Shown here: piece by piece, positions 24,290 to 32,355 of the stretch
Position numbering within the stretch: the first letter of the stretch is position 1
How the letters are laid out: each line of letters starts with the position of its first letter
Origin: an uncultured Oscillospiraceae bacterium
GTDB lineage: Bacteria > Bacillota > Clostridia > Oscillospirales > Oscillospiraceae
Assembly: GCA_934572445.1 (NCBI GenBank)
Contig: CAKTLD010000007.1
Span: 1 to 38,092, forward strand
Direction of reading: 5' to 3'
DNA length: 38,092 nucleotides
Program-made: the position numbers and the translations under genes
Notes under the pieces: generated by a model
What the model was told of the DNA's origin: nothing
The model's input: the letters and a program-made list of their open reading frames with translations, nothing else
The model's database searches: none

Positions 24290-24898
24290 TTATCTGTGTG
24301 CCGTGACGCAGAGCCAGCCCTTTTGGTTTTTATGGATCTCAATGCAGCGGAAGCCTGCCTGCTCCAGCGCGGCCTTCAGTTGCGTGTCCCGATAGATGAC
24401 CATGCCTTGAATCTTTTCCGTCCACTTTTCGTCTCGGGCATGCTCGCCGTCACATTCATTGCAGATCAGGAACGTGCCGTCCGGCTTCAGCACGCGGCAC
24501 ACCTCCCGAAAGCACTGGGGGAGATCGGGCCAGAAGTAAACCGTTTCAAACGCCGTGACCAGATCGAATTGCTCCGCGGCAAAGATGAGGTCCGCCGCGC
24601 TGCCCCGCAGCACCGCGCAGCGTCCGCTTTGGATCGCCCGTTCATTGAGCTTCCGCGCCTTTTCCACGCTGACGGCGGAATGATCGACGCCCTTGACGAT
24701 GCCCCTCGGGCACATCCTGAGCAGGCTTCGGATGCTTGCGCCGCCGCCGCAGCCGCAGTCCAGAACGCACGCATCCTCCGCGGGTTCGGCAAACGACAGA
24801 CCCCAGCCCGAGAGCGCACGGTGGCCCAGATTCATCATCAAGACCATGAGCCGCCCGCCCAGACCGGACGGCCTGCGGGTATTTTCCAGAAATGACAT
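24290..24898 (-). CDS. UbiE-like class I SAM-dependent methyltransferase
   Basis: A 202-aa methyltransferase. Motif I is VLDCGCGGG (45-53), motif II is GVDHSAVSVEKARKL (about 70-84), and the post-II region is FDLVTAFETVYFWPDL (about 110-125), followed by EVCRVLKPDGTFLICNE, typical of Methyltransf_11/UbiE-like enzymes. The C-terminus lacks the quinone-methylation context, so the substrate is open. The start at 24898 (MSFLENTRRP) has GAGGG a few bases upstream; the longer open frame to 25006 overlaps the preceding gene. It follows the COG3315 methyltransferase by 5 bases and so is translationally linked to it. Confidence 0.88.
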   Translation of the reverse strand: MSFLENTRRPSGLGGRLMVLMMNLGHRALSGWGLSFAEPAEDACVLDCGCGGGASIRSLLRMCPRGIVKGVDHSAVSVEKARKLNERAIQSGRCAVLRGSAADLIFAAEQFDLVTAFETVYFWPDLPQCFREVCRVLKPDGTFLICNECDGEHARDEKWTEKIQGMVIYRDTQLKAALEQAGFRCIEIHKNQKGWLCVTAHR

Positions 24899-24903
24899 TG
24901 CCC

Positions 24904-25692
24904 TCACGTCCTTTCCAGCACGGTGATGCGGTTGGAGATATTGCGGATGGCCGGAATCCTGTTGAGCAGCCTGTAGACCGGCGCAAACACCGCCATGCCC
25001 TCGCACAGGCTGTGCTCTTCAGTAAAGCGGAAGTCCGGCAGCAGTGCCGCGAGCGCCTTGCCGTTCCTCACACCCCAGATGAACTTTGCATGGCTGCCCT
25101 CAATGGACTTTTCCTTGAAGCGGCGGACGACCATGGGATTCATCGTCTCCACCAGCACCGTCGCGCGCGTAAAGCGCGCCGCGATGACGGCAAAGATGCG
25201 CTGCACATCGGACTCGGACAGGTACATCGTCAGCCCCTCGATGATGACGAGGGCGGGGGCGTCCGTCTCCGCGATCCGGCTGCCCCAGTCATCCATGGCG
25301 GACATGGCCAACTGCGTGACAGCCGCGCTTTCGGGCAGCAGCTTTTTGCGCACGGCGATGGTCTCCGGCAGGTCAAGGTCGTACCAGTGGGTGTAGCCCT
25401 TTATACGGTAGCAGCGCGTGTCCAGCCCGCAGGCGAGGTTTATTACCACCGCGTCCGGGTGGGCGGCGAGGTATGCGTTTGTCAGCCGGTCGAGCACGAT
25501 GGTGCGGGCGATGACGCCGCTGCGCATGGCCGCGTCCTTCTCGGCCAGCGAGAAGTCATAGTCGAGACGATCGACGATCCCGGCCGCCATTTCATCATGG
25601 ATCGCGCCGCGCGTCTGCGTTTCTCTGGCGCGTGCGTAAACGGTTTGCAGCATGGTCTCCGGCACACCGGAGAGAGTGATCTTTTCACGCAT
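24904..25692 (-). CDS. COG3315-type SAM-dependent methyltransferase
   Basis: A 262-aa methyltransferase of the leucine carboxyl methyltransferase-like group. Marks: the N-terminal DYDFSLAEKDAAMRSG segment (44-59), SAM motif VVINLACGLDTRCYR (82-96), the acidic residue in WYDLDLPETIAVR (about 103-115), and PALVIIEGLTMYLSE (about 145-159). The same landmarks occur in the broken copy at 22485-23323, so the cluster carries two paralogues. The start at 25692 overlaps the stop of the membrane-protein gene by 8 bases, proving tight coupling. Members methylate carboxyl or hydroxyl groups on small molecules; the acceptor here is unknown. Confidence 0.88.
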   Translation of the reverse strand: MREKITLSGVPETMLQTVYARARETQTRGAIHDEMAAGIVDRLDYDFSLAEKDAAMRSGVIARTIVLDRLTNAYLAAHPDAVVINLACGLDTRCYRIKGYTHWYDLDLPETIAVRKKLLPESAAVTQLAMSAMDDWGSRIAETDAPALVIIEGLTMYLSESDVQRIFAVIAARFTRATVLVETMNPMVVRRFKEKSIEGSHAKFIWGVRNGKALAALLPDFRFTEEHSLCEGMAVFAPVYRLLNRIPAIRNISNRITVLERT

Positions 25693-26413
25693 GGGATACT
25701 TCCTCCGTTCTCTTCAGGCGGCATTGCCGCCGTGCCCACGCGGCGTTTGCAAGCATCCAGAGCATCAGCGCCGCGTTGCCCGAGCCCTGGCTGAGCACAA
25801 AGTCCCAGGTCGAGATCCCTGTGCCGAACAACTGCCGTATGTCGGGGATCAGTACGAAGATGAGCTGAAACACCAGCATGTGGCACCAGACCATCTTTTT
25901 CGGCAGCACAGTCCGGCCGCGCAGAACGGCCCACGCGCTGACAAGGATGAGGAGGACCATTCCCGCGTAGGCGGGAAGCATCGACGGCATCAGACGGTCA
26001 TACTGCGCCTGAATGAGCGCGGCGGTCTCGTCACGGCCAAGCAGCGGCGCGAGCGTACTCGTCCAGTCGGCCAGACTGCCGATCAGCAGATGCAGCGCTG
26101 CGGCGGAGGTCAGATAGACCACGCCGCCAGCGAGGATAGCCAGCCGTGTTTTCCGGTATTCCGGGCGGATCTGCGTATAGCAGGCCCGCACGGCAAAAAA
26201 GATCAGCGCCATGCCGCACAGCCCCGTTGCCAGCAGCAGCGGCAGCCGCCATGCGGGATATGTGCCGTTCAGGTATGCCTCGCGCAGGAAAAGCCCGCTG
26301 TCGCCCGCGTTGGCCGGTATGACGCTCAGGCACAGGTCGCCGGTGAGCATCAGCGCCGCGCCGAGCGCGCCGAGCAGACAGTCCCGCCGGTACTTATTCA
26401 GGTCGATCTGCAT
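25685..26413 (-). CDS. Multi-pass membrane protein, first gene of the methyltransferase cluster
   Basis: A 242-aa hydrophobic protein with about seven membrane segments (for example CLLGALGAALMLTGDLCLSV, WRLPLLLATGLCGMALIFFAV, LAILAGGVVYLTSAAALHLL, AGMVLLILVSAWAVL, MLVFQLIFVLIPDI). It resembles uncharacterised Clostridial membrane proteins (DUF6796-like by memory, not verified). The start at 26413 (MQIDLNKYRRD) has GGAGG 9 bases upstream and is preferred over the longer frame from 26461, which lies at the promoter. A membrane partner, product exporter or immunity-type protein are possible; nothing in the sequence decides. Confidence 0.8.
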   Translation of the reverse strand: MQIDLNKYRRDCLLGALGAALMLTGDLCLSVIPANAGDSGLFLREAYLNGTYPAWRLPLLLATGLCGMALIFFAVRACYTQIRPEYRKTRLAILAGGVVYLTSAAALHLLIGSLADWTSTLAPLLGRDETAALIQAQYDRLMPSMLPAYAGMVLLILVSAWAVLRGRTVLPKKMVWCHMLVFQLIFVLIPDIRQLFGTGISTWDFVLSQGSGNAALMLWMLANAAWARRQCRLKRTEEVSHA

Positions 26414-26466
26414 GATGATATTCCTCCGATCGGTCGCGGCACGCGGAGACGCGCGCTGCATTGAAA

Positions 26467-26517
26467 TTAGACTGCTCTAACTTTTGACGACAAACCGACT
26501 GGTTAGAAGCATCTAAC
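26467..26517 (-). promoter_or_regulatory. Cluster promoter with two matching operators
   Basis: Operator 1 is TTAGA-CTGC-TCTAA (26467-26480) and operator 2 is GTTAGA-AGCA-TCTAAC (26502-26517). Their centres are 36 bases apart. On the minus strand a -35-like TTGTCG and a -10-like TCTAAT lie around and within operator 1, with the start codon at 26413. This TTAGA-N4-TCTAA dyad is of the MarR/TetR type. No regulator of either family is in the window. Confidence 0.65.
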
Positions 26518-26662
26518 TGAGCCGCCGCAAAAGGCCGCGCCCCGCGCGGCTTCTACTCTGGCTCTATTCTTGCACATTTTTTCACTGTTTTCAAGAGGAA
26601 GTTGTGCTAAAAGCGCATTTTCTGCTCCGCTCCCGCGCCAAAGGCCCCCTGAGACAGGCTGC
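26518..26662. other. Intergenic spacer between the two divergent transcription units
   Basis: Holds a GC hairpin GCCGCG / CGCGGC (about 26534-26550) and A/T-rich sequence. No gene and no further clear site were found. Confidence 0.4.
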
Positions 26663-26691
26663 TTGACAAGCGCCGGTGCGGTATCTACAAT
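26663..26691 (+). promoter_or_regulatory. Sigma-A promoter of the C-S lyase gene
   Basis: TTGACA (26663-26668), 17 bases, TACAAT (26686-26691), about 50 bases before the start codon. Confidence 0.83.
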
Positions 26692-26741
26692 GAATAGCAG
26701 AGACCGGCGCGGCTCTGCCGTGCCGGACGCAGGAGGAACTT

Positions 26742-27944
26742 ATGAGATTTGACTTTACCACCCTCTACGACCGCAGGGGGAAGGACGCGCTGGCGGTCGA
26801 TATCGTGGATGCTGACCCCGCCTTCCGCCCAAGCGAGGGTTTTGACGCTATCCCCATGTGGGTGGCGGACATGAACTTTGCCACGGCCCCCGCTGTGAAT
26901 GAGGCCATTCGCCGCCGCATCGAACATCCGCTTTACGGTTATTTTTTCACGAGTGAGGACTACTACCGTGCCATTATCCGCTGGCAGGAGACGCGCAGCG
27001 GCGTGACGGGTCTGAAAAAGGAGCACATTGGCTATGAGAACGGCGTGCTCGGCGGCCTGATGAGCGCGCTGGGCGCGGTATGCGCGCGGGGGGACAGGGT
27101 GCTCGTCCACGCGCCGACCTACATCGGCTTTACCGGTGCAATGGAAAACGCGGGCTACCGCCTTGTTACGAGCACACTGAAGCCCGACGCACACGGCGTA
27201 TGGCGCATGGATTTTGCCGACATGGAGGACAAGCTTCGCCGCGGAAATATCCGTGCCGTCGTCTTCTGCTCGCCGCACAACCCCACGGGCCGCGTCTGGG
27301 AACGCGCGGAGCTCGAGGAGCTGATGGCGCTGGCGAAGAAGTGGGACGTCACCGTGATCTCGGATGAGATCTGGTCCGACCTGACGCTGCGCGGCCACAG
27401 TCACATCCCGCTCCAGTCCATTTCGGACGACGCGCGCCGCCGCACCATCGCGCTCTATGCGCCGTCCAAGACCTTCAACCTTGCCGGTCTTGTGGGCAGC
27501 TACCATATCGTCTATAACGATGCGCTGCGCCGCCGCGTGGAGAAGGAAGCGAGCCTGAGCCACTACAACGAGATGAACGTCCTTTCGATGCATGCGCTTA
27601 TCGGCGCTTACAGCGACGATGGCGCGGCCTGGCTCGACGAGCTGCGCGGCGTGCTGTCAGACAATGTGGACTATGCCTGCGCCTTCCTGCGCGGGCAGTT
27701 CGGGGGTGGTGTGCGGGTGCAGCCGCCCGAGGGGACCTATATGCTCTTCCTCGACTGCGGAGAATACTGCCGCATGCACGGCCGCAGCATCGACGAGGTG
27801 CTGGCGGCGGGCCGCGCCGTGGGCGTGATGTGGCAGGATGGCCGCCCGTTCCACGGGCCGTGCCATATCCGCATGAATCTCGCCCTGCCGCGCGAGCGGC
27901 TGGAGACGGCGATGGCGAGGCTGAAGGAGCATGTATTTCTGTAA
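26742..27944 (+). CDS. PatB/MalY-family PLP-dependent C-S lyase (aminotransferase class I/II fold)
   Basis: A 400-aa pyridoxal-phosphate enzyme. The family opening FDAIPMWVADMNFATAP (34-50) is typical of the MalY/PatB group. The PLP-phosphate and ring contacts include SPHNPTGRVW (177-186) and SDEIWSDL (207-214), and the PLP lysine is K243 in APSKTFNLAGL. Members split cystathionine or cysteine conjugates by beta elimination, releasing pyruvate, ammonia and a thiol; some also act as regulators. The ATG follows AGGAGG by 6-7 bases. It is monocistronic, with its own promoter and terminator, and divergent from the methyltransferase cluster. Cystathionine beta-lyase and cysteine-S-conjugate lyase cannot be told apart. 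Confidence 0.92.
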   Translation: MRFDFTTLYDRRGKDALAVDIVDADPAFRPSEGFDAIPMWVADMNFATAPAVNEAIRRRIEHPLYGYFFTSEDYYRAIIRWQETRSGVTGLKKEHIGYENGVLGGLMSALGAVCARGDRVLVHAPTYIGFTGAMENAGYRLVTSTLKPDAHGVWRMDFADMEDKLRRGNIRAVVFCSPHNPTGRVWERAELEELMALAKKWDVTVISDEIWSDLTLRGHSHIPLQSISDDARRRTIALYAPSKTFNLAGLVGSYHIVYNDALRRRVEKEASLSHYNEMNVLSMHALIGAYSDDGAAWLDELRGVLSDNVDYACAFLRGQFGGGVRVQPPEGTYMLFLDCGEYCRMHGRSIDEVLAAGRAVGVMWQDGRPFHGPCHIRMNLALPRERLETAMARLKEHVFL

Positions 27945-27946
27945 GC

Positions 27947-27984
27947 AAGAAGGGGACGGCTCGCGGGCCGTCCCCTTCTTTTGC
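27947..27984. terminator. Terminator after the C-S lyase gene
   Basis: A 14-bp perfect stem AAGAAGGGGACGGC / GCCGTCCCCTTCTT (27947-27960 and 27967-27980) with loop TCGCGG, then TTTG. It also faces the end of the minus-strand gene at 27986. Confidence 0.87.
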
Positions 27985-27985
27985 T

Positions 27986-28135
27986 TTATTGGAAGCGATA
28001 TCCCTGAGAGGTCAGCGCGCTGAGATAGGCCATGAACGTCTCGTGCTGCTCAAAGTGCAGCGGCGCGCCGCTCTCGACCGCGTGAAACGACGCGATCTTT
28101 TCTGCCGTATCGACCCAGACGAAATATCCGTTCAT
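27986..28135 (-). CDS. Small conserved-looking protein downstream of the M56 sensor gene
   Basis: A 49-aa product (MNGYFVWVDTAEK... to ...TSQGYRFQ) with alternating aromatic and acidic residues and no membrane segment. The start at 28135 has AAGGAG 7 bases upstream, and the gene lies 34 bases after the M56 sensor gene on the same strand and before a strong terminator, so it is likely the third gene of the blaI-M56 operon. The longer frame to 28411 is antisense-free but overlaps the sensor gene and is not supported. Function unknown. Confidence 0.6.
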   Translation of the reverse strand: MNGYFVWVDTAEKIASFHAVESGAPLHFEQHETFMAYLSALTSQGYRFQ

Positions 28136-28169
28136 TGTTTCTCCTTCCCTGTTCATTCGCATGGCGTCC

Positions 28170-31100
28170 TTACCAGCCGGTGCCCCACATCTGGCCGTAC
28201 CAGCCGTCGCTGTCCAGGTACATGACGCAGCAGCGGCTGTACTCGTATGCTCCCTCCGGTGCGTCAGGGACCTTTTCACAAGGACCGGTGTTGCCGGCCA
28301 TCGAGTAGTTGAGCGACAGCGCGCTTTCCGCCACGAAGGCGGTGTTGGTGTAGAAGCAATACGAGTTTTCGTCGATCGTGCCGCTTTTACGGAGCTGTGC
28401 GGTGGTATCATCCGCCGGGGTGATGACTGTTTTGACCCAGGTGTACTTATATTTGCTGCCAGCGGTCACGTTCAGCGCTGCACCGTAGTAGCGGTCCGCC
28501 CACTGCTGCGCGGCCTCCTGCCACGAAAGGCTCTTGTCGATCGGCTCGATCGCATTGTGCAGCGCGAAATACTCTGCCTCGTCGTACCAGCTGCGCACCG
28601 CGTCGAAGAGCGTGCGCCCATCGTTGTCCATGATGCTGAAGTCGCCTTCCGCCAGGTAATACTCCGCGGCGTTCTCCCCGCCGCGGCGGTAGGCCACGAT
28701 ATTCGTTCCCTCGTAGAAGGTGAACCGCGACTGATCGTTGTTGCTGAGGATCATGTCGAGCTTCAGGCTGTCCTGCGGCGCATCGTAGGCATCACAGGGC
28801 GTGTAGCTGCAGCTGCCCAGCCAAACGGGATTCCACGTCGCTGCCGTTGGATAATAGTACGATCCGGCGTCTGCCGGGTCCATATAGAGCGCCAGACCGC
28901 TTACAAAGGTGAACGGGTCCGCTGTCTGCTTGCTCACATCTGCCTCGAACGAGGGAGTGTAGGACGCATAGCAGCTCTCGGGAGAGACGGCCATGAAGCT
29001 CTGCGCCATCGCGCGCAGCATCACCGACTCGTTCGTGATCTGATTCTTTTTGCTGTAGCCCCACTGGTTGCGCGAGGCGTCGTCCGTTGGCTGCCAGTAG
29101 GCCGAGATGATGTAGCAGCCGCCCTCCTCCGCGTTAGGGGCAAGATAGTTTGCAAACTGCGTGCCGCTGTCCGCGTCATAGCGCAGCCACGGACCGCTGA
29201 GCGACGAGCCCTCACGGTACTGCGCAAGCGTAAAGCCGTTATCGCGGTAAAATGTCTCCATCATCTCCGTGCTGTCCGTGCTCTTGTCCACACACAGGGC
29301 GCTGCCGGTGGAGTAAATGCTCTCCCAGCGGTCGGCTCCGGGCTCACCGGCATAAGTGAACAGGCGTGTGGTATAGAGGATGTACGCGCTGCCATCATAG
29401 CGGTAGCCCACGGTATCCTCGCTGGTGCGGGTCACGCCCTCGGAAAGCAGGTCATCTTCGCTGAGAAAGTCGGGTATATGGTAGCGCGGCAGGTCAAGCA
29501 TCGCGTAGTCGGCGTAGAAATCGTAAAGGTATTCCTCGCAGGCATCGCTATAGCTGCTGCCGTTGTACCACAAGCCATCGTTCGTCAGGGCGGTGCGCAG
29601 GATGGTGTAATCGTCCGTCGCGCTGCGGTGCAGCACAGTGAGGTAATAGTAAAGGCCGTCATCAATGTAGCCGTCGCCGGAGATGCTGTTGCCGCCGACC
29701 CAGAAGAAGCGCTCGGGCAGCGCGCCCGCGCTGTCCACGGGCTTGACAGCATAGTCGAAGTACCACAGCTCGATCGCGCCCTCAGGGCACACGCTGCCGC
29801 ACGAGGCCTCGAGATACAGGCCCGTGATGCGCACATCCTCGGCGGCCTCGATTACAGTTTCGTAATTGCCGCTGTCGCTGCGGCTGCCAGCGGGAACGAT
29901 ATCGTAGGCATAACCGCCAGCCTCTGTAAGCGCGCTGACGATGTCTGCGGCGTAGTCGTCCATGCTTGCATACACGCCGGTGCTGTTCCGATTGTTCAGC
30001 GGGTCGTTCAGACGGAACATCCAGCGGAAGAAGCGCAGGCCGTCCGGGAATCGTTCGGAGGCATCCCAGTCATAGCCCATGATGAGGTAAAGCGTGCCGT
30101 CCTTCTGCTGGAGCAGGTACAGCTCCTCCGGCCATGAGATGTCGCCGGTGGCCGTGCAGTGCCAGGCCTGTGCATTTTCGCGGCGCAGCTTTGCGGCGTT
30201 CAGCGTGCCGTCCGCCCAGCCGGAGGTGCCGTCCTCGGCGGTGCGGAAGCGGTCGTCAAAGCTCGCCTTGGTCAGGGAATAGTCCTCAAATGCGCCGTAG
30301 GTGCGTTCCAGGTCGGGCGCGGTATCGTCTACGCTCCCGATGACCACGGTGGCCTGCCCGTCTTTTTCAAAACGGAAGGAGGGGGCGGTACCGGCCGTCA
30401 GCGTAAGGTCGTATTCGGGGGCCTGATACACGACTTCGGCGGTGCGGTACGTCCGCCCGAAGGGGCTGGGCAGATCGCTTTCCGTCTTTCCGGTGAAGGT
30501 GCAGGCCACGGCCGTCACGGCCACCAGCACCAGTGCGACCGCTGCGTAGGCTGCGGTCTTCGGCTTTTTTACCAGCAGCGTGATGCGCTCGCGCAGGCCG
30601 CGGCCGCTGTCGGTCATCATTGTGGCGGTCACAAGCAGCGCGGGACGCTTTTCGCACGTCATGCGCAGCAGCGTGCGGCCATAGGACGCGCGTTCGCTCT
30701 CGCCCAGATGCCCAATAGTCGATTCGTCGCAGGCCAGCTCCGCGTCACGGCGGGAAAGCTCTGCCGCCCACCACACCAGCGGGTTGTACCAATGCAGCGC
30801 AAGGCACACGCCGCGCAGCGCAGACCAGAGCTGGTCGTGGTGGAGATAGTGCGTCTGCTCATGAGCGAGGGAATAGCGCAGGGCGTCTCCGTCCGTGAGC
30901 GTCGAGGGCGTGAGGTAGATGGCGGGGCGGCAAAGCCCGAACAGGCACGGCGTTTCGGTCGCGCCCGATTCGTATACCGGCAGCAGTGCGGTCAGCTCCG
31001 TGCGCCTGCGCGAGCGGCGCAGGGCGCGCGCAAAGCGCAGGTTGGAGGCGAGAAAGACGAGCCCCAGCGCCGCTGCGCCCGCGAAGTAAACGCCCATGCC

Positions 31101-31451
31101 GAGCCTTGCCCAGTCAATCTCCTGCGGTGTCTCCGGCTCGGGCGCGGCAGGGGCCGTGTTCTGCGCGGGCTGCTGTACCGGATCGCCCGCACTCTGCACC
31201 GGTGTTTTCGGTCCGGCCGCCGATTCATAGCCGGCGGGCTGTGCGGGCTGCGAGATGACCGGTACGTTTGCCGGAACGGCGTTCATCACGCTCACATCGC
31301 TCGTGCCGAAGCTCACGGGTACCAGCAGCCGCACCAGCACCAGCAGCCACAGCGCATACTGCATTTTCAGGCTGATCTTTCCGCGCAGCAGGTAGCGCAG
31401 CGCGATCACGACCAGAATAAGTACGCTGGAAGTGACGATCCACTGTATCAT
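28170..31451 (-). CDS. M56-family (BlaR1/MecR1-like) membrane metallopeptidase with a very long sensor region
   Basis: A 1093-aa signal-transducing protease. The N-terminal 320 residues have the BlaR1 layout: membrane segments at about 4-22, 31-46, 116-136 and 300-318, with the zinc-protease motif HEQTH at 197-201 and the downstream acidic element AELACDEST. The remaining about 770 residues are extracellular and rich in aromatic and acidic residues. They do not show the beta-lactam sensor motifs of BlaR1 in the right order, so the signal is probably not a beta-lactam. BlaR1 usually has about 585 aa. It overlaps the BlaI-type repressor gene by 4 bases and so should cleave or inactivate it on signal. 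The ligand is unknown. Confidence 0.88.
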   Translation of the reverse strand: MIQWIVTSSVLILVVIALRYLLRGKISLKMQYALWLLVLVRLLVPVSFGTSDVSVMNAVPANVPVISQPAQPAGYESAAGPKTPVQSAGDPVQQPAQNTAPAAPEPETPQEIDWARLGMGVYFAGAAALGLVFLASNLRFARALRRSRRRTELTALLPVYESGATETPCLFGLCRPAIYLTPSTLTDGDALRYSLAHEQTHYLHHDQLWSALRGVCLALHWYNPLVWWAAELSRRDAELACDESTIGHLGESERASYGRTLLRMTCEKRPALLVTATMMTDSGRGLRERITLLVKKPKTAAYAAVALVLVAVTAVACTFTGKTESDLPSPFGRTYRTAEVVYQAPEYDLTLTAGTAPSFRFEKDGQATVVIGSVDDTAPDLERTYGAFEDYSLTKASFDDRFRTAEDGTSGWADGTLNAAKLRRENAQAWHCTATGDISWPEELYLLQQKDGTLYLIMGYDWDASERFPDGLRFFRWMFRLNDPLNNRNSTGVYASMDDYAADIVSALTEAGGYAYDIVPAGSRSDSGNYETVIEAAEDVRITGLYLEASCGSVCPEGAIELWYFDYAVKPVDSAGALPERFFWVGGNSISGDGYIDDGLYYYLTVLHRSATDDYTILRTALTNDGLWYNGSSYSDACEEYLYDFYADYAMLDLPRYHIPDFLSEDDLLSEGVTRTSEDTVGYRYDGSAYILYTTRLFTYAGEPGADRWESIYSTGSALCVDKSTDSTEMMETFYRDNGFTLAQYREGSSLSGPWLRYDADSGTQFANYLAPNAEEGGCYIISAYWQPTDDASRNQWGYSKKNQITNESVMLRAMAQSFMAVSPESCYASYTPSFEADVSKQTADPFTFVSGLALYMDPADAGSYYYPTAATWNPVWLGSCSYTPCDAYDAPQDSLKLDMILSNNDQSRFTFYEGTNIVAYRRGGENAAEYYLAEGDFSIMDNDGRTLFDAVRSWYDEAEYFALHNAIEPIDKSLSWQEAAQQWADRYYGAALNVTAGSKYKYTWVKTVITPADDTTAQLRKSGTIDENSYCFYTNTAFVAESALSLNYSMAGNTGPCEKVPDAPEGAYEYSRCCVMYLDSDGWYGQMWGTGW

Positions 31452-31828
31452 TTTGCACCCTCCTCCATCTGCCGCAGCAGCTCATAGAGCTCGTCGAGTT
31501 CCTCCTTGGAGATGGCCTGACGGCGCGTCAGCGCGCTGACCATCATGCTCAGACTTCCCTGATAGACACGGTCGAGAAATGTCTCCGTTTCGGCCATTGC
31601 TGCATCCTCGCGCCGCACGGCGGGGGAGTAGGTGTTTTTTGCACCGTTGCTGTCGCACAGCACGATGCCCTTGTCCTCAAGACGCTTGAGCAGCGTCAGC
31701 GTTGTGCTGCGGTTCCAGCCCATGCGGGCGGTCATGCTCTGCGTTATCTCGCGCCCCGTGCGGGGAGACTGCTCCCAGAGGCACTCCATGATGTTCCATT
31801 CGGCAGGGGTCAGGTTGATCCGGTCCAT
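31448..31828 (-). CDS. BlaI/MecI/CopY-family repressor
   Basis: A 126-aa winged-helix repressor: INLTPAEWNIMECLWEQSP opens the DNA-binding domain (residues about 3-75; recognition helix NRSTTLTLLKRLEDKG), and the C-terminal helices (about 80-126) are for dimerisation and contain the region normally cut by the M56 protease. The ATG at 31828 is chosen because GGAG lies 10 bases upstream; a GTG at 31837 is too close to the same RBS. Overlap with the sensor gene (ATGA-type, 4 bases) shows the usual repressor-protease pair. Two dyads at its promoter fit autoregulation. Confidence 0.92.
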   Translation of the reverse strand: MDRINLTPAEWNIMECLWEQSPRTGREITQSMTARMGWNRSTTLTLLKRLEDKGIVLCDSNGAKNTYSPAVRREDAAMAETETFLDRVYQGSLSMMVSALTRRQAISKEELDELYELLRQMEEGAK

Positions 31829-31853
31829 AGCGGTCACGCTCCTTATACGAAGT

Positions 31854-31901
31854 GTTTACGTCTGTAACCAGAATATAGCATGATTGTTTACGGTTGTCAA
31901 T
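31854..31901 (-). promoter_or_regulatory. Sigma-A promoter of the blaI-type operon with two operators
   Basis: On the minus strand, TTGACA (31900-31895), 17 bases, TATATT (31877-31872). A BlaI-like dyad GTTTAC-GTCT-GTAACC (31854-31869) lies just downstream of the -10, and a second GTTTAC-GGTT-GTCAAT (31886-31901) overlaps the -35, 32 bases apart. This is the normal double-operator layout for BlaI/MecI dimers. Confidence 0.82.
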
Positions 31902-31943
31902 AAAATTTCGGCGCAGCGGCTTCAAAAAATATTCCGAAGGGGC

Positions 31944-31972
31944 TTGACAAATAAAGAAATGTCGTTTATATA
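31944..31972 (+). promoter_or_regulatory. Sigma-A promoter of the 64-aa membrane protein gene
   Basis: TTGACA (31944-31949), 17 bases, TATATA (31967-31972). The -10 lies inside the palindrome TTTATATATAAA. Leader of about 65 bases. Confidence 0.78.
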
Positions 31973-32043
31973 TAAATCATATGTTTCAAAACAAATAATT
32001 TATAAAGCGGATGCGTCGGCGGAGCGCATCACAGGAGGAAAGC

Positions 32044-32238
32044 ATGGATCAAAAAACGATCAGCAGGCTGCTCATCATTGCAAGCCTTGGCCTGTCGGCG
32101 GCGGGCATTATTTTTCTGGTGCTCTCGCTGCTGAAGGTATGGGAAGGGAACACGGCGCTGACGCTCGCGCTTGGCTGTATTGTGCTGGCCAACCTTTTTA
32201 ACGTCCTCCAGATCCAGCGCAGGAAGAAGGAAAAATAA
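32044..32238 (+). CDS. Small two-helix membrane protein
   Basis: A 64-aa protein with two transmembrane segments (about 8-28 and 37-54) and a basic tail (QIQRRKKEK). The start ATG at 32044 has AGGAGGAAAGC directly upstream and a strong promoter, so expression is likely. It is divergent from the blaI-type operon. No family was recognised. Confidence 0.72.
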   Translation: MDQKTISRLLIIASLGLSAAGIIFLVLSLLKVWEGNTALTLALGCIVLANLFNVLQIQRRKKEK

Positions 32239-32308
32239 AGCGCGCGATAAGGGAAGAAGGCGCTGCCGTTTGGCAACGCGCTGCGGACTGGGGCCGCCTG
32301 ATTGGAAG

Positions 32309-32350
32309 AAAACCGCAAAGCCGTCGAAAAAAGGCGGCTTTGCGGTTTTT
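32309..32350. terminator. Bidirectional terminator
   Basis: A 15-bp perfect stem AAAACCGCAAAGCCG / CGGCTTTGCGGTTTT (32309-32323 and 32335-32349) with an 11-base loop. It serves the small membrane protein gene and the convergent XRE regulator. Confidence 0.9.
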
Positions 32351-32355
32351 GTTTT

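Noticed and set aside
28161..30137. 658-aa open frame on the plus strand opposite the M56 sensor gene
   Set aside because: The minus-strand frame of 1093 aa has a recognisable M56 domain, RBS and operon context. The plus-strand product has no recognisable motif and shadow-type composition.
30000..30300. SLTK and KSG tripeptides in the long M56 protein as penicillin-binding motifs
   Set aside because: They are far apart, the SxN element is missing and the spacing does not fit a transpeptidase fold; treated as chance.
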